64,000 nt of DNA, from the NCBI RefSeq assembly GCF_000176135.1, contig NZ_ACZN01000016.1, positions 1 through 64,000 of the forward strand, read 5' to 3'. This document shows, piece by piece, positions 26,949-36,223 of the stretch. Position 1 is the first letter of the stretch. Each line of letters starts with the position of its first letter. This DNA comes from Vibrio coralliilyticus ATCC BAA-450. GTDB lineage: Bacteria > Pseudomonadota > Gammaproteobacteria > Enterobacterales > Vibrionaceae. The position numbers and the translations under genes are program-made. The notes under the pieces were generated by a model that worked only from the letters and a program-made list of their open reading frames with translations, was not told where the DNA came from and ran no database searches.

Positions 26949-28196
26949 TTGCATACAGTAGAACAACTAAGAAATGGCCAGCTGGCAGGCATTCAGCGCC
27001 TTCAGCTTTCTGAGCAATTAACTGAGTTACCACGTGAGATCTTAACGTTATCTGACAGCTTAGAGATCCTCGATGTGTCCAACAACCTACTGTGTGAACT
27101 GCCGGAATGGCTGACTGAACTTACCCAACTCAAGATTGTTTTTGCTTCCAATAACCGTTTTACCCGTCTTCCTTTGGTGCTCGGTCAATGTGAACGGTTA
27201 GAAATGGTTGGCTTTAAGAGCAATCAAATTGTCCGTGTCGCGGAAGAATCTCTACCAGAGCAACTCCGCTGGCTGATTCTGACAGATAACCAAATAGAGC
27301 AACTACCAGAATCTTTAGGCCATAGACCACGACTGCAAAAACTGGCGTTAGCGGGTAACAAGATCACGGCTCTGCCAAAGAGCTTTAAAAATTTGCTTAA
27401 CTTAGAGCTAGTCAGGCTGTCAGCCAACCAAATCGATGTGTTTCCTCAAGTCTTGCTTGAGCTGCCAAAACTGGCTTGGATGGCATTTGCAGGCAACCCA
27501 TTCTGTGAGCGTCTGTCACACAACGAAAGTGTCCCTCAGATCTCATCGGCCAGTTATTCAATGAATCACGTGCTTGGCCAAGGCGCTTCTGGGGTAATCT
27601 CACACGCAAACTGGCTCGATAAGGATTTTGATTTCCCAGCAGAAGTAGCGGTAAAAGTGTTTAAAGGCGAAGTAACCAGTGACGGTTACCCGCAAGATGA
27701 GTTACAAGCTTGTCTGCAGGCTGGACATCACACTAACCTAGTCAAATCGATTGCACAGTTGAGCGAAGATAACCACCTTGCGCTCGTCATGGAGTTAATC
27801 CCATCAGATTATTTTAATTTGGGATTGCCGCCGACTCTAAACACCTGTACGCGTGATGTATTCAAACCGGAATTTATCCTTAGTGCCAAAAAGATCGAAT
27901 ACATCGTTGACCAAATGCTCAACGTTTTCAGCCACCTGCATGACAACAAAGTCTGTCATGGTGATTTGTATGCCCACAATGTGTTGATCAATGCACAAGG
28001 TGAGATGATATTCGGCGATTTCGGGGCAGCTTCAGTCTATGACTATCTGACTGACGCTCAGCAGCAAGGTGTGCGCCGTGTTGAGGCCAGAGCTTTGAGT
28101 CACTTTATTGAGGACCTACTGTCAGTTTGCGATCGTAATGACATAGGTAGCACCAGTCATCAACGCTTAAGTAACATGATGCGTTTGGCGGGCTAA
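26949..28196 (+). CDS. Leucine-rich-repeat protein kinase
   Basis: A 415-residue soluble protein in two parts. Residues 15-190 are about seven leucine-rich repeats of 23 residues (LxxLxxLxVSxNxLxxLP type). Residues 205-380 form a eukaryotic-like kinase with glycine loop LGQGASGVISHA, lysine in AVKVFKG (about residue 234), catalytic HGDLYAHNVLI (HGD for HRD) and metal-binding GDFGA. All catalytic residues seem present. It therefore probably phosphorylates serine or threonine in proteins. The start is a TTG without a strong ribosome binding site, so the N-terminus is uncertain. It is monocistronic, and neighbours give no clue to targets. Confidence 0.87.
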   Translation: MHTVEQLRNGQLAGIQRLQLSEQLTELPREILTLSDSLEILDVSNNLLCELPEWLTELTQLKIVFASNNRFTRLPLVLGQCERLEMVGFKSNQIVRVAEESLPEQLRWLILTDNQIEQLPESLGHRPRLQKLALAGNKITALPKSFKNLLNLELVRLSANQIDVFPQVLLELPKLAWMAFAGNPFCERLSHNESVPQISSASYSMNHVLGQGASGVISHANWLDKDFDFPAEVAVKVFKGEVTSDGYPQDELQACLQAGHHTNLVKSIAQLSEDNHLALVMELIPSDYFNLGLPPTLNTCTRDVFKPEFILSAKKIEYIVDQMLNVFSHLHDNKVCHGDLYAHNVLINAQGEMIFGDFGAASVYDYLTDAQQQGVRRVEARALSHFIEDLLSVCDRNDIGSTSHQRLSNMMRLAG

Positions 28197-28222
28197 CCAA
28201 TGTATGGGTGAGTCACTGTGGC

Positions 28223-28564
28223 TCACCCGATTTGATCGATTTCGTCTTGTAAGGCTTCCAGCTGTTCAAGAATGGCTAAAAATTTCTCTCCGAACTCTGT
28301 AACCTGATACTCCACCCTTGGTGGCAACTCGTTATAAATCACTTTATCGAGTATTCCAAACTCCACATTGCGCTTAAGACACTGGTTCAACACCTTCGTC
28401 GATAGCCCCTCAACATTGCGCACCATTTCTCCCGGTCGATTTACACCTGCAGCGAGTAATTGATAGACCGTTAGCGACCATTTGCAGCCATAGATTGCTT
28501 CCACCATTCGGGCACTGCTTTGGGGTGCAGTTTTTCTCGTAAAAAGTTTTTCTTTGTTATTCAT
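28223..28564 (-). CDS. HxlR family regulator
   Basis: A 113-residue HxlR-type winged-helix protein (YGCKWSLTVYQLLAAGVNRP, then EGLSTKVLNQCLKR for the recognition region). A cysteine early in the domain (YGCKW) is at the place where several HxlR proteins sense quinones, aldehydes or oxidants. It is divergent from an SDR-cupin operon, with GTAC repeats between them. Confidence 0.87.
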   Translation of the reverse strand: MNNKEKLFTRKTAPQSSARMVEAIYGCKWSLTVYQLLAAGVNRPGEMVRNVEGLSTKVLNQCLKRNVEFGILDKVIYNELPPRVEYQVTEFGEKFLAILEQLEALQDEIDQIG

Positions 28565-28570
28565 AAAGAT

Positions 28571-28603
28571 GTACCAAAAAGTACCTACCCTACTGATTTG
28601 TAC
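28571..28603. promoter_or_regulatory. Possible HxlR operator
   Basis: Three GTAC motifs (28571, 28581, 28600) lie directly upstream of hxlR. The first two make GTAC-N6-GTAC, one helical turn apart; this kind of short paired palindrome is used by HxlR/YodB proteins. Confidence 0.4.
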
Positions 28604-28668
28604 TTACTATTCAGTGATTTACATTGCTCCTAATATTAGCACGTCCGAATCAGTCAGGAGAAAGAAAA

Positions 28669-29436
28669 ATGACATACAGTAATCGAGGTACAGCACTCAT
28701 CATTGGTGGTTCGAGCGGCATGGGTTTTGAAACCGCCAAGCAACTGCTAGAAAATCAAGTCCCAGTCACGCTAGTAGGAAGAAATGCCGACAAGCTAGCA
28801 CAGGCGGCTAGCGAGCTTGGTGAGTTGGGCATGGTAAAAACGCATCAGGCGGATTTATATGATGCAGACTCTGTCTCGCAACTTGTGCAAAACATCCAAG
28901 ACTCTCAACAAACCATCGGTTATTTAGTCAATGCTGCGGGCTACTTTAATCCCAAAGCCTTCATTGACCATACTGAACAAGATTATGATCGCTACCACCA
29001 GCTTAATAAGGCGATATTTCAAATCACGCAGGCCGTTGCGCAAAAGATGATTCAGGCCAACCGTGGTAGTATTGTCAATATTGGTTCCATGTGGGCGAAA
29101 CAAGCGATTAAAGCCACACCTTCTTCCGCCTACTCAATGGCTAAAGCGGGTCTACATGCGCTGACTCAGCACTTAGCGATGGAATTGGCGGATTATAATA
29201 TTCGAGTCAACGCTGTCTCGCCTGCCGTGGTAAAAACGCCCATCTATGAAGCGTTTATTGACCCTAAAGAAGTCGATCAGGCTTTGGAAAGCTTTAACGA
29301 TTTTCACCCGATAGGCCGAGTCGGAACCGCGGCAGATGTGGCGAACAGCATCAGCTTTTTGCTCTCGGATCAGGCAAGCTGGGTAACAGGAGCAGTCTGG
29401 GACGTGGATGGCGGCGTGATCGCAGGCCGTAACTAA
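28669..29436 (+). CDS. Short-chain dehydrogenase/reductase
   Basis: A 255-residue classical SDR. The cofactor motif GGSSGMGFE is at residues 12-20, NAAG near 85, and the catalytic Ser and YxxxK (SSAYSMAK) near 150-160. The ATG at 28669 is chosen because AGGAGAAAG lies just upstream and the earlier codon at 28624 falls in the promoter. It heads an operon with a cupin gene and is probably repressed by the divergent HxlR. Its substrate is unknown. Confidence 0.9.
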   Translation: MTYSNRGTALIIGGSSGMGFETAKQLLENQVPVTLVGRNADKLAQAASELGELGMVKTHQADLYDADSVSQLVQNIQDSQQTIGYLVNAAGYFNPKAFIDHTEQDYDRYHQLNKAIFQITQAVAQKMIQANRGSIVNIGSMWAKQAIKATPSSAYSMAKAGLHALTQHLAMELADYNIRVNAVSPAVVKTPIYEAFIDPKEVDQALESFNDFHPIGRVGTAADVANSISFLLSDQASWVTGAVWDVDGGVIAGRN

Positions 29437-29461
29437 TGCATATCAACCTAAGGAGTAACTG

Positions 29462-30118
29462 ATGCTCAATATGAACTTTGCCCAGCGCGTCGTAATTGAT
29501 ACTGAGTCGATGCCTTGGGTTGCTAGCCCAGCCAAAGGCGTTTGGCGCAAACCGCTAGAGCGAGAAGACGCAGAATCCGGTCATACAACCAGTGTTGTAC
29601 GCTACGATGCGGGCTCTCGTTTCAACACGCATCCACATCCAATGGGAGAAGAAATATTCGTCTTGGAAGGTATCTTCTCCGATGAACAGGGGGACTACCC
29701 CGCAGGCACCTATCTGCGTAATCCACCAGGCAGTCAACACGCTCCTTTCAGCGATCAAGGTTGTACCATCTTGGTGAAACTGAATCAGTTTGATGAGAGA
29801 GATAGCGCGAGCATCAGGGTGAACACCCGCACGCAAGCTTGGTTACCTGGAATTGGCGGCCTTGAAGTGATGCCATTGCATGAGTTCGAACATGAACACG
29901 TCGCTTTGGTAAAATGGCCAGAGGGAGAAAGATTTCAGCCGCATCGACATTTTGGCGGTGAAGAGATCTTTGTCCTCTCAGGAGAGTTCGCCGACGAACA
30001 TGGCCGCTACCCAAAAGGGAGCTGGTTACGTAGCCCACATATGAGCGAGCATTTTCCTTTTGTTGAGCAGGAAACAATCATTCTGGTCAAAACAGGGCAT
30101 TTGCCCTTATTACGCTAA
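29462..30118 (+). CDS. Double-cupin (ChrR-like) protein
   Basis: A 218-residue protein made of two homologous cupin repeats, each with the metal-binding pattern HPHPMGEEIFVLEG (about residue 57) or HRHFGGEEIFVLSG (about residue 160). This is the ChrR-type cupin, seen in anti-sigma factors, but the N-terminal zinc anti-sigma domain is missing. It lies 26 bases after the SDR gene. A metal-dependent sensing or dioxygenase-like role is possible; neither is shown by the sequence. Confidence 0.85.
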   Translation: MLNMNFAQRVVIDTESMPWVASPAKGVWRKPLEREDAESGHTTSVVRYDAGSRFNTHPHPMGEEIFVLEGIFSDEQGDYPAGTYLRNPPGSQHAPFSDQGCTILVKLNQFDERDSASIRVNTRTQAWLPGIGGLEVMPLHEFEHEHVALVKWPEGERFQPHRHFGGEEIFVLSGEFADEHGRYPKGSWLRSPHMSEHFPFVEQETIILVKTGHLPLLR

Positions 30119-30132
30119 ATGATTCGATAAAA

Positions 30133-30159
30133 TGGCCATCTGGTTAACCTAGATGGCCA
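30133..30159. terminator. Hairpin between convergent genes
   Basis: TGGCCATCT and AGATGGCCA pair around a 9-base loop between the cupin gene and the convergent SDR gene. The T-tract is poor. Confidence 0.6.
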
Positions 30160-30170
30160 GTTCAATCACC

Positions 30171-30902
30171 CTACTTTCCACCGGCTATATCAATGAACGA
30201 ACCAGTCACAAACGACGCTTCGTCAGACAACAACCATGCTATCGACTGAGCAACCTCTAGTGCCGTACCACCACGTCCAAGCGGAATTTGAGAAGCGAGT
30301 CGGTCTACACGCCCTGGTTCACCGCCATCGGCGTGCATCTCAGTGTAAATGCAGCCCGGCCTGACGCCATTGACTCGAATATCACGTTCAGCCAGCTCTA
30401 GAGATAAACCTTTAGTTAAGGAATCCATCGCGCCTTTCGATGCCGCATAATCGACATACTCAAACGGCGCACCCGTTCTTGATGCTGCCGAAGAGACGTT
30501 GACAATCGCCCCTGAAGCATCCAGTTGATTGATAAACGCTTTACAGCACAGGAAACAACTCACCACATTGGATTCCATCACCTGTCTAAATCGGCCTACA
30601 TCGACCTTATTCAATGTCGTTTGCTGGAACAATACACCCGCGTTGTTCACCAGATGAGTCACCATACCAAAACGAGCGTTGACGGCACTGAACATAGTTT
30701 CAACTTGACCTTCATCAGACACATCCGCCTGATGCGCGAACGCACGACCACCTGACTGAGTTATCGCCTCCACAACCTCATCAGCACGCTGGTGGTTTTT
30801 AAGATAATTGACACACACTGCGTAGCCCTGCTGCGCAAGAAGCTTGGCAGTTTCTGCTCCAATCCCTCTTCCCGCGCCTGTAACGATGACCACTTTATCC
30901 AT
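30171..30902 (-). CDS. Short-chain dehydrogenase/reductase
   Basis: A 243-residue SDR of the FabG/glucose-dehydrogenase-like group: TGAGRGIGAETAKLLAQQGY at residues 7-26, NNAGVLF near 88, the catalytic Ser in VSSAASRTG and YAASKGAMDSL near 153, and the SDR C-terminus ITGSFIDIAGGK-like. The start of the gene is 38 bases from the end of a LysR gene on the same strand, so both may be one transcript. Substrate unknown. Confidence 0.9.
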   Translation of the reverse strand: MDKVVIVTGAGRGIGAETAKLLAQQGYAVCVNYLKNHQRADEVVEAITQSGGRAFAHQADVSDEGQVETMFSAVNARFGMVTHLVNNAGVLFQQTTLNKVDVGRFRQVMESNVVSCFLCCKAFINQLDASGAIVNVSSAASRTGAPFEYVDYAASKGAMDSLTKGLSLELAERDIRVNGVRPGCIYTEMHADGGEPGRVDRLASQIPLGRGGTALEVAQSIAWLLSDEASFVTGSFIDIAGGK

Positions 30903-30939
30903 CTGCTCGTCCTTTCCTTATCTTTTCTATTAGGTTGGT

Positions 30940-30952
30940 TTTACACTGTAAA
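30940..30952. promoter_or_regulatory. parS2 site overlapping a stop codon
   Basis: TTTACACTGTAAA matches the ParB2 consensus exactly. It includes the TAA of the adjacent lysR gene, whose last codons (CAT TTT ACA GTG TAA) are formed by the site itself. Confidence 0.9.
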
Positions 30953-31846
30953 ATGCGTCGGTTCCTGCATTTTCGCCACACCACTCATTAAACGCTCAAC
31001 CAGTAAGGTCAACGCCTTAGGTTGGTAGCGCCTTTGCTTGTACACCAGATACGCCTGTCTCACACTACGCTGATACTGAGGCAAAACCCGAACAATATTC
31101 ATCCCTTTATGGACGTGCCTAAACGGTAAAGAAGCCACACCCAGCCCTTTTTCAACCGCTCCGCATACCGCCAGAATATCGTTAACAATCAACTTAGGTT
31201 TGACAGTCATGACATCAACTAAACGTTCTTGTTCGTAAACCGAGATGTCTAATGCATGATCGACACTAACCCAATCCAGTTTGCTGAGTTGCTGTAAATC
31301 TTCCACAACGCCCACCTTCTCTAAGTATTCAGGGCTGGCAAAAAATGCATGACGAGCTTTAAACAAAGGCCTGGCTATCATGTCATTCATCTCTGCCAAA
31401 TCGAAGGTGATCAATAAGTCTCGGTCAGTTTGGGGAACGGCTTGCTCCTGGCTGAGCACTAAGTCGAGTGAGACTTTGGGGTAATCAACCAGAAACTGCT
31501 CAACGACATCCCCCACAAAAGCGCGGTAGAAGTTGTGTGGGATCGCTAACTTTATCTTGCCGGAAACTTGCTGCGTATCTGAGACCATTTGGCCAAATCC
31601 AGACTCGATCGACTCCATACCGCTCTGCAACAACTCAAACGCCTGAACACCACTTTGTGTTGCGACCAGCTCCCTTCCCTTCTTCTCAAGCAATCTAATA
31701 TTCAGACGCTGTTCTAAGGTCGAGAGGCGGCGCGACATAGTTGATACAGGCAATTGCAGCTTCTTAGACGCTGCCAGTAAAGAACCTTCTTCTACAACGC
31801 AACAGAACAAATAAAGGTCGTCGATGTTTCCAAATATGGAATTCAT
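30941..31846 (-). CDS. LysR family regulator
   Basis: A LysR-type regulator of 301 residues from the chosen ATG. The winged helix covers residues 1-60 (GSLLAASKKLQLPVSTMSRR), and the effector domain starts near 90 (SGKIKLAIPHNFYRAFVGDV). The frame extends to a GTG at 31873, but the ATG at 31846 fits the family start better. The DUF2798 gene is divergent from it and the SDR gene lies downstream; either may be its target. Confidence 0.87.
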   Translation of the reverse strand: MNSIFGNIDDLYLFCCVVEEGSLLAASKKLQLPVSTMSRRLSTLEQRLNIRLLEKKGRELVATQSGVQAFELLQSGMESIESGFGQMVSDTQQVSGKIKLAIPHNFYRAFVGDVVEQFLVDYPKVSLDLVLSQEQAVPQTDRDLLITFDLAEMNDMIARPLFKARHAFFASPEYLEKVGVVEDLQQLSKLDWVSVDHALDISVYEQERLVDVMTVKPKLIVNDILAVCGAVEKGLGVASLPFRHVHKGMNIVRVLPQYQRSVRQAYLVYKQRRYQPKALTLLVERLMSGVAKMQEPTHFTV

Positions 31847-31928
31847 GCTTCTAAACCTGCTTATTTTTTTCACTTATGGCTAGTTATATCCTTAATGACA
31901 ACATAAGAACAAGCAGAGGAGGCGAAAT

Positions 31929-32165
31929 ATGAGTCGCAAACATTTTTGGATTTCAGCCCTACTTTCTTCATTGACTATGGCCGTCATCATGTCTGGATTA
32001 ATTTCTGGCTATAAACTTGGTTTTAGTAGCGAATGGCCAGCGATCTGGCTCGACAGTTTTATTCTTGCGTGGCCAGCAGCACTCGTACTCAACCTGACCG
32101 TATTACCGCTAATACGTAAGCTCTCAAACTGGTTAGCTGGAGTAGGTACTGTATCACAAGCCTAA
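31929..32165 (+). CDS. DUF2798 membrane protein
   Basis: A 78-residue protein with two membrane helices (about residues 8-28 and 42-62) and the WPAIWLDSFILAWPAALVLN stretch typical of DUF2798. GAGGCG lies about 5 bases before the ATG. The function of the family is unknown. It is divergent from a LysR gene, which commonly implies control by it. Confidence 0.8.
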   Translation: MSRKHFWISALLSSLTMAVIMSGLISGYKLGFSSEWPAIWLDSFILAWPAALVLNLTVLPLIRKLSNWLAGVGTVSQA

Positions 32166-32229
32166 TGCTGGATTTTTGAGATTGGAGGGAGCGCCTGGTT
32201 GTACTCCCTCTTCTACGATTTTGAAGTAC

Positions 32230-33459
32230 TTATGGAATAATGATGTCGCGCAGTTGCTGTTCTCTTTGAGCAGTGAGCCAATTTAAGCATTGCTCTTTTA
32301 GCGACGGATGGGGTGCAGCCACCAGACGACAGGTCGCATCTCGGTGCTTTATCCATTGCCTTTGAACCTCTCGCAACTCCAAAGATTGAGGTTTTGGCAA
32401 CGCATACTCTGGTGATGGCAGCTTGAGATAGTCCATCACTTCTTGATAAGTCGCATTTAGACGCCTATCCGTTTCTGCCAGAGGTGTAGGTACGCTCTCG
32501 ATGTTGCCCCGAACCGCTTTTTCCAAAGCTTCTAGGTAATCGTTTTTCTGTTCTTGGATGGAATCCGTTATCCACGCAGCTCTCCCAGAACCGCCATGCA
32601 TTTCTTCTTGCTGTGCTTTAAGAGTGACAAAGGTCGTCATTTCGTTATAAGCAGCCTCCATCAATCCTGAATAGTTACCTGAGAGTTCCGCCTTTAAAGA
32701 ACTCAGAGCACTCTGGCGCTGTTTTTCTTGCTTGTCCGCGATTCGCTGAGCGCAATACCCCATCCCTGCTCCACTTGTCACGTATTGACATAGATCGAAC
32801 GGCACCACTTGGTTATCTTTCCAGTGCTGATAGTAATCTTTGACTGCATATGACAGCTCAGCGGGAACCCAACCACCACGGGTGATGAGCCAGAAAACGA
32901 GCTCTGGGTCTGGTTTACCAAACACGCTACCTTCACGCGAGGCCTGTTCTGCCAGCTCCCAAACATCATAAAATGGCCAGTCGCCATCTTCATCCTTTAC
33001 GCCATACCTCTCGATAAACGCTTCTACGTCCCGCTCAGGTAACTCTGCAGCATAGCGAATCGTTTGGATTTTCTGTTCTTCATCATAAATTGATAAAGCG
33101 GGGTTGTGTTGTTTGGCCTTCTGATAAGTCTCAAGCGCACTTTTAGGGTCTGACATTGATATACTGCCCGCTCTAAAGAACACCTTCTCAAGGTAGTTGT
33201 CTAGTGCCTCTTGATGGCCTTGCAAAGCGGCTTGCTGATAGTGATAGACACTCTGCTGGTCAGACAGGATGTATTGGTAAGCGAGCCTGAAATGCGCCTC
33301 AGCGCTGCCCTGTTCTGCGGCCATCGTGTACAACGATTTGGCTTGCTCCTTTTCACCCTGTTCATAGAGTGTATTGGCTCGTTCGAGCACATCCGTCTGT
33401 GCAGAGATGGCGGGAAATGCTACGTAGCAGCTAAGAAATATCGCAAGTCGTTTACTCAT
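32230..33459 (-). CDS. Sel1-repeat protein with LprI-like C-terminal domain
   Basis: A 409-residue exported protein (signal peptide about residues 1-20, SCYVAFPAISA). Residues 25-130 contain Sel1-like helical repeats (GSAEAHFRLAYQYI, then GHQEALDNYL). The C-terminus (about 310-409) looks like the lysozyme-inhibitor LprI/DUF1311 domain: LNATYQEVMDYL, QRQWIKHRDATCRL and cysteines near 380 and 395 for a disulfide. A role in the cell envelope is likely; lysozyme inhibition is only suggested by the domain. Confidence 0.75.
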   Translation of the reverse strand: MSKRLAIFLSCYVAFPAISAQTDVLERANTLYEQGEKEQAKSLYTMAAEQGSAEAHFRLAYQYILSDQQSVYHYQQAALQGHQEALDNYLEKVFFRAGSISMSDPKSALETYQKAKQHNPALSIYDEEQKIQTIRYAAELPERDVEAFIERYGVKDEDGDWPFYDVWELAEQASREGSVFGKPDPELVFWLITRGGWVPAELSYAVKDYYQHWKDNQVVPFDLCQYVTSGAGMGYCAQRIADKQEKQRQSALSSLKAELSGNYSGLMEAAYNEMTTFVTLKAQQEEMHGGSGRAAWITDSIQEQKNDYLEALEKAVRGNIESVPTPLAETDRRLNATYQEVMDYLKLPSPEYALPKPQSLELREVQRQWIKHRDATCRLVAAPHPSLKEQCLNWLTAQREQQLRDIIIP

Positions 33460-33564
33460 CTGTCGTCCGGTACCTTATCTAACCAGCATCTATTGAAAGG
33501 TTTTATTACCTAAAAGACAACGGCTTGTCTAATCAGATGATGAGTTTTCTCAGTGTTCAGAAAC

Positions 33565-33594
33565 AAAAAAAGGAATCACGAGGATCCCTTTTTT
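33565..33594 (-). terminator. Terminator of the YeeN gene
   Basis: On the minus strand GGGATC pairs with GATTCC (one G-U pair) around a 5-base loop, followed by seven T residues. It lies 35 bases after the stop of yeeN. Confidence 0.85.
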
Positions 33595-33628
33595 AGCAAT
33601 TTTTTAGCACATGTTAGTGTGTCAGAGA

Positions 33629-34345
33629 TTACAGCTCAGCGTTGTGGTAAACCTGCTGAACGTCATCACAATCATCTAGCATGTCGAGGAATTTCTGGAA
33701 TTTCTCTGCATCTTCACCCGCAACAGGCGTGTGAGTTTGAGGAACGAATGTAATTTCTTCGACATCAAGCGTTAGATCTGGGAAAGCGCCGTTTAGAGCA
33801 GTCTTAGTTTTGAAGAACTCCGTGTGAGGAGCGAATACCGTAATCACGCCATCTTCAAGTTCAACGTCAGTAACATCCACATCATCCATCATTAGCGTTT
33901 CTAGAATGATCTCGTCATCATCGCCTTTGAACTGGAATACCGCTTGGTGATCAAACATATGCGAAACTGAACCTTCAACGCCAATTTTCGCACCAGTTTT
34001 AACAAAACACTGGCGTACATCTTGGAAAGTACGGTTACCGTTATCTGTTAGACAATCAACGATAACACTAGTACCGCCAGGGCCGAAGCCTTCGTAACGT
34101 GCAGGAACGTAGTCTTCACCGCCGCCACCGTTGGCTTTATCAATTGCTTTGTCGATAACGTGTGCAGGAACTTGGTCTTTTTTCGCTTTTGCGATCAGGT
34201 GCTTAAGAGACAAGTTCATGTCTGGGTCTGCACCACCATTTTTCGCGCACATGTAAATTTCTTTACCGTATTTGGAATAAACTTTAATTTTTGCGCCAGC
34301 TGTTTTCGCCATCGAGGCTTTGCGCACTTCAAAACTTCTTCCCAT
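33629..34345 (-). CDS. yeeN: YebC/PmpR family protein (YeeN-type)
   Basis: A 238-residue YebC-family protein. The start [20 protein letters not shown], the [20 protein letters not shown] helix near residue 55 and the [20 protein letters not shown] segment near residue 82 match the YeeN branch rather than YebC itself (which begins MAGHSKWANTRHRKAAQD). YebC proteins have been reported as transcriptional regulators and as relieving ribosome stalling at proline runs. The role of the YeeN branch is less clear. Single gene with its own terminator. Confidence 0.92.
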   Translation of the reverse strand: MGRSFEVRKASMAKTAGAKIKVYSKYGKEIYMCAKNGGADPDMNLSLKHLIAKAKKDQVPAHVIDKAIDKANGGGGEDYVPARYEGFGPGGTSVIVDCLTDNGNRTFQDVRQCFVKTGAKIGVEGSVSHMFDHQAVFQFKGDDDEIILETLMMDDVDVTDVELEDGVITVFAPHTEFFKTKTALNGAFPDLTLDVEEITFVPQTHTPVAGEDAEKFQKFLDMLDDCDDVQQVYHNAEL

Positions 34346-34434
34346 CGGGATGTTCTCTCTAATTCAATTTAACGCGAAGGATTTTAGCAAAAATCGAGAC
34401 CATTTCAATTTCTCGATGTCTTGCACACAGGACG

Positions 34435-34644
34435 TCAGGCGACACCCATCACTCGCTTGTACTTGGCTACAGATTCGAGAAAAGACGCTCGTTCATCTTC
34501 ATCTCTGATTTTATCCGCTTGCTGATCAATTTCATCTGGCCCTGCTTTCGCTTCACGCAGCTTCCAGACTAAAAATGAGGCCTGTTTATCAAGCTCAATT
34601 TTGTTTTTTTCGTTGGCCGGGAGGGTAGATAAATTAATCGACAT
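34435..34644 (-). CDS. Small DUF3283-like protein
   Basis: A 69-residue hydrophilic protein (MSINLSTLPANEKNKIELDK at the start), probably of the Vibrio-restricted DUF3283 family; function unknown. The frame extends to a GTG at 34689, but the added residues are unlike the family. No good ribosome binding site is seen for either start. It lies upstream of yeeN on the same strand, 89 bases away. Confidence 0.65.
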   Translation of the reverse strand: MSINLSTLPANEKNKIELDKQASFLVWKLREAKAGPDEIDQQADKIRDEDERASFLESVAKYKRVMGVA

Positions 34645-34743
34645 ACAAAGGGGCTGAATCTGCAAAAATATGGAGAGGGAATATAGCACATTCGTGACTT
34701 AAATGGACATCAAAGCGCGGTGAGTGAGTTAACTAAGATCAAA

Positions 34744-34780
34744 AAAAGAAAAATTAAGGGTGGCTATTTGAGCCACCCTT
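34744..34780 (-). terminator. Terminator
   Basis: On the minus strand AAGGGTGGCT pairs with AGCCACCCTT around a 5-base loop, followed by AATTTTTC. It ends the small PA3496-like gene. Confidence 0.88.
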
Positions 34781-34805
34781 ACGTCGATTATCACTGTCAT
34801 CACAT

Positions 34806-35003
34806 CTAGTGCAGTATGCCTAGGTCTTTCGCTTCCTCTATGGTTAAGCCGCTTTCGCGAATCTCTCTTAATGCTTCAATACGACGACGAGCCTCCGCCG
34901 ACTTAACACTTTTGGTTGGCTTCTGTGATTGTACTTCTTCCGTGAAGTCCCACTTGTCTGTGATTTTAGTCATTTCATCATGGTCAATAGAATTAATGGA
35001 CAT
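34806..35003 (-). CDS. Small PA3496-like protein
   Basis: A 65-residue protein whose second half (SAEARRRIEALREIRESG) is a charged helix as in the PA3496 family of small gammaproteobacterial proteins, linked to envelope integrity by annotation only. The ATG at 35003 is chosen because GGAGG lies 6 bases upstream; the frame itself opens at 35084. Monocistronic, with terminator. Confidence 0.65.
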   Translation of the reverse strand: MSINSIDHDEMTKITDKWDFTEEVQSQKPTKSVKSAEARRRIEALREIRESGLTIEEAKDLGILH

Positions 35004-35331
35004 TGTAACCTCCGAACAAACCATGCAAGGGACAGCTAATCTGTAGCAAAAGCTCGCCGCCCTTGTTAAGAATTTTAGCTTCATAATGTGATTGCGCTAA
35101 TAGTTCGTGCACAGTTACTGTTTTTTGTATAAATAAGCTTTGCGCGTGGCCAAATGGCGAAGTACATTTAAGGGATTCCCCCTAGTATTTGTAAGGCGAT
35201 CCAGCTCTCACTTTTCACGCCAACTCCAGTAGTACTTCTCCCTCACAAATGACAAACCTGTTCACATACTGAGCGTTTTTCGAGTCACTTCACTGTTTTA
35301 ATCACCACTTCTTTTCAGTCAAAAGTTAACA

Positions 35332-35350
35332 GTTAATGATAATCATTCTC
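35332..35350. promoter_or_regulatory. Fur box
   Basis: GTTAATGATAATCATTCTC matches 17 of 19 bases of the classical Fur box GATAATGATAATCATTATC. It ends 24 bases before the start of the first ABC ATPase gene, so iron repression of that operon is likely. Confidence 0.8.
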
Positions 35351-35374
35351 CTTTATTTTTAGGTAAGTGTGATT

Positions 35375-36223
35375 ATGAGTGATAAAGAGCTAACGCATGC
35401 GGTACATCACGACCCGATCATTCAGGTTCGTGATTTATGCGTCGATTACATAACGGACAACGGCGACTTTCGCGCGGTGAAATCCGTCAGTTTTGATATA
35501 GGCAAAGGTGAAATATTCGGTCTCGCGGGAGAATCAGGTTGTGGCAAAAGCACTATCGCTTTTGCAATCAATCGTCTCCACAAGCCGCCCGCGTTCATTT
35601 CTGAGGGGCAAATCCATTTTGACGGTCAAGACCTGCTTAAACTATCAGATCGCCAGATAAACGCGATTCGTTGGAGCGAAATTGCAATGGTTTTCCAAAG
35701 TGCAATGAATTCGCTAAACCCAGTTCTGCCCATTCAGGAGCAGTTTGCCGACGTGTTGCGCCACCATAAAGGCATGAGTGACCTTGAGGCGAAAGACAGA
35801 GCGGAAAAGCTGCTGGATCTGGTTAATATTCCACGAGAACGGTTAAGCGAATACCCTCACCAGTTCAGTGGTGGCATGCGCCAGCGACTCGTGATTGCGA
35901 TTGCGTTATCGCTTAACCCAAAGCTGATCATTATGGACGAGCCCACAACCGCACTGGATGTGGTGGTACAACGTGAGATCCTGCAACAAATCTATCAATT
36001 GCGTGAAGAGTTTGGCTTCTCAGTTCTGTTCATTACCCATGATCTGGCACTAATGAGCCAGTTGTGTGATCGGATTGCCATCATGCGCCATGGAGAGATT
36101 GTGGAAATCAATCAATCGACTCAGATCCGTAACCATCCTCAACACCCTTACACACAGAAACTATGGGCGTCATTCCCCAACATTCATCAAGGTAAGCATC
36201 ACGTACAAGGAGCGACGGTATGA
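35375..36223 (+). CDS. OppD/DppD-type ABC transporter ATPase
   Basis: A 282-residue ABC ATPase of the oligopeptide/nickel group. Walker A GESGCGKST lies near residue 51, signature FSGGMRQRL near 163 and Walker B LIIMDEPTT near 185. The partner ATPase overlaps by 4 bases. A near-perfect Fur box is just upstream, suggesting a substrate tied to iron supply, for example a siderophore or metal chelate. Unusually, no permease or binding-protein genes are in the cluster, so the pair must work with components encoded elsewhere or have lost them. A GTG at 35369 is an alternative start. Confidence 0.88.
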   Translation: MSDKELTHAVHHDPIIQVRDLCVDYITDNGDFRAVKSVSFDIGKGEIFGLAGESGCGKSTIAFAINRLHKPPAFISEGQIHFDGQDLLKLSDRQINAIRWSEIAMVFQSAMNSLNPVLPIQEQFADVLRHHKGMSDLEAKDRAEKLLDLVNIPRERLSEYPHQFSGGMRQRLVIAIALSLNPKLIIMDEPTTALDVVVQREILQQIYQLREEFGFSVLFITHDLALMSQLCDRIAIMRHGEIVEINQSTQIRNHPQHPYTQKLWASFPNIHQGKHHVQGATV

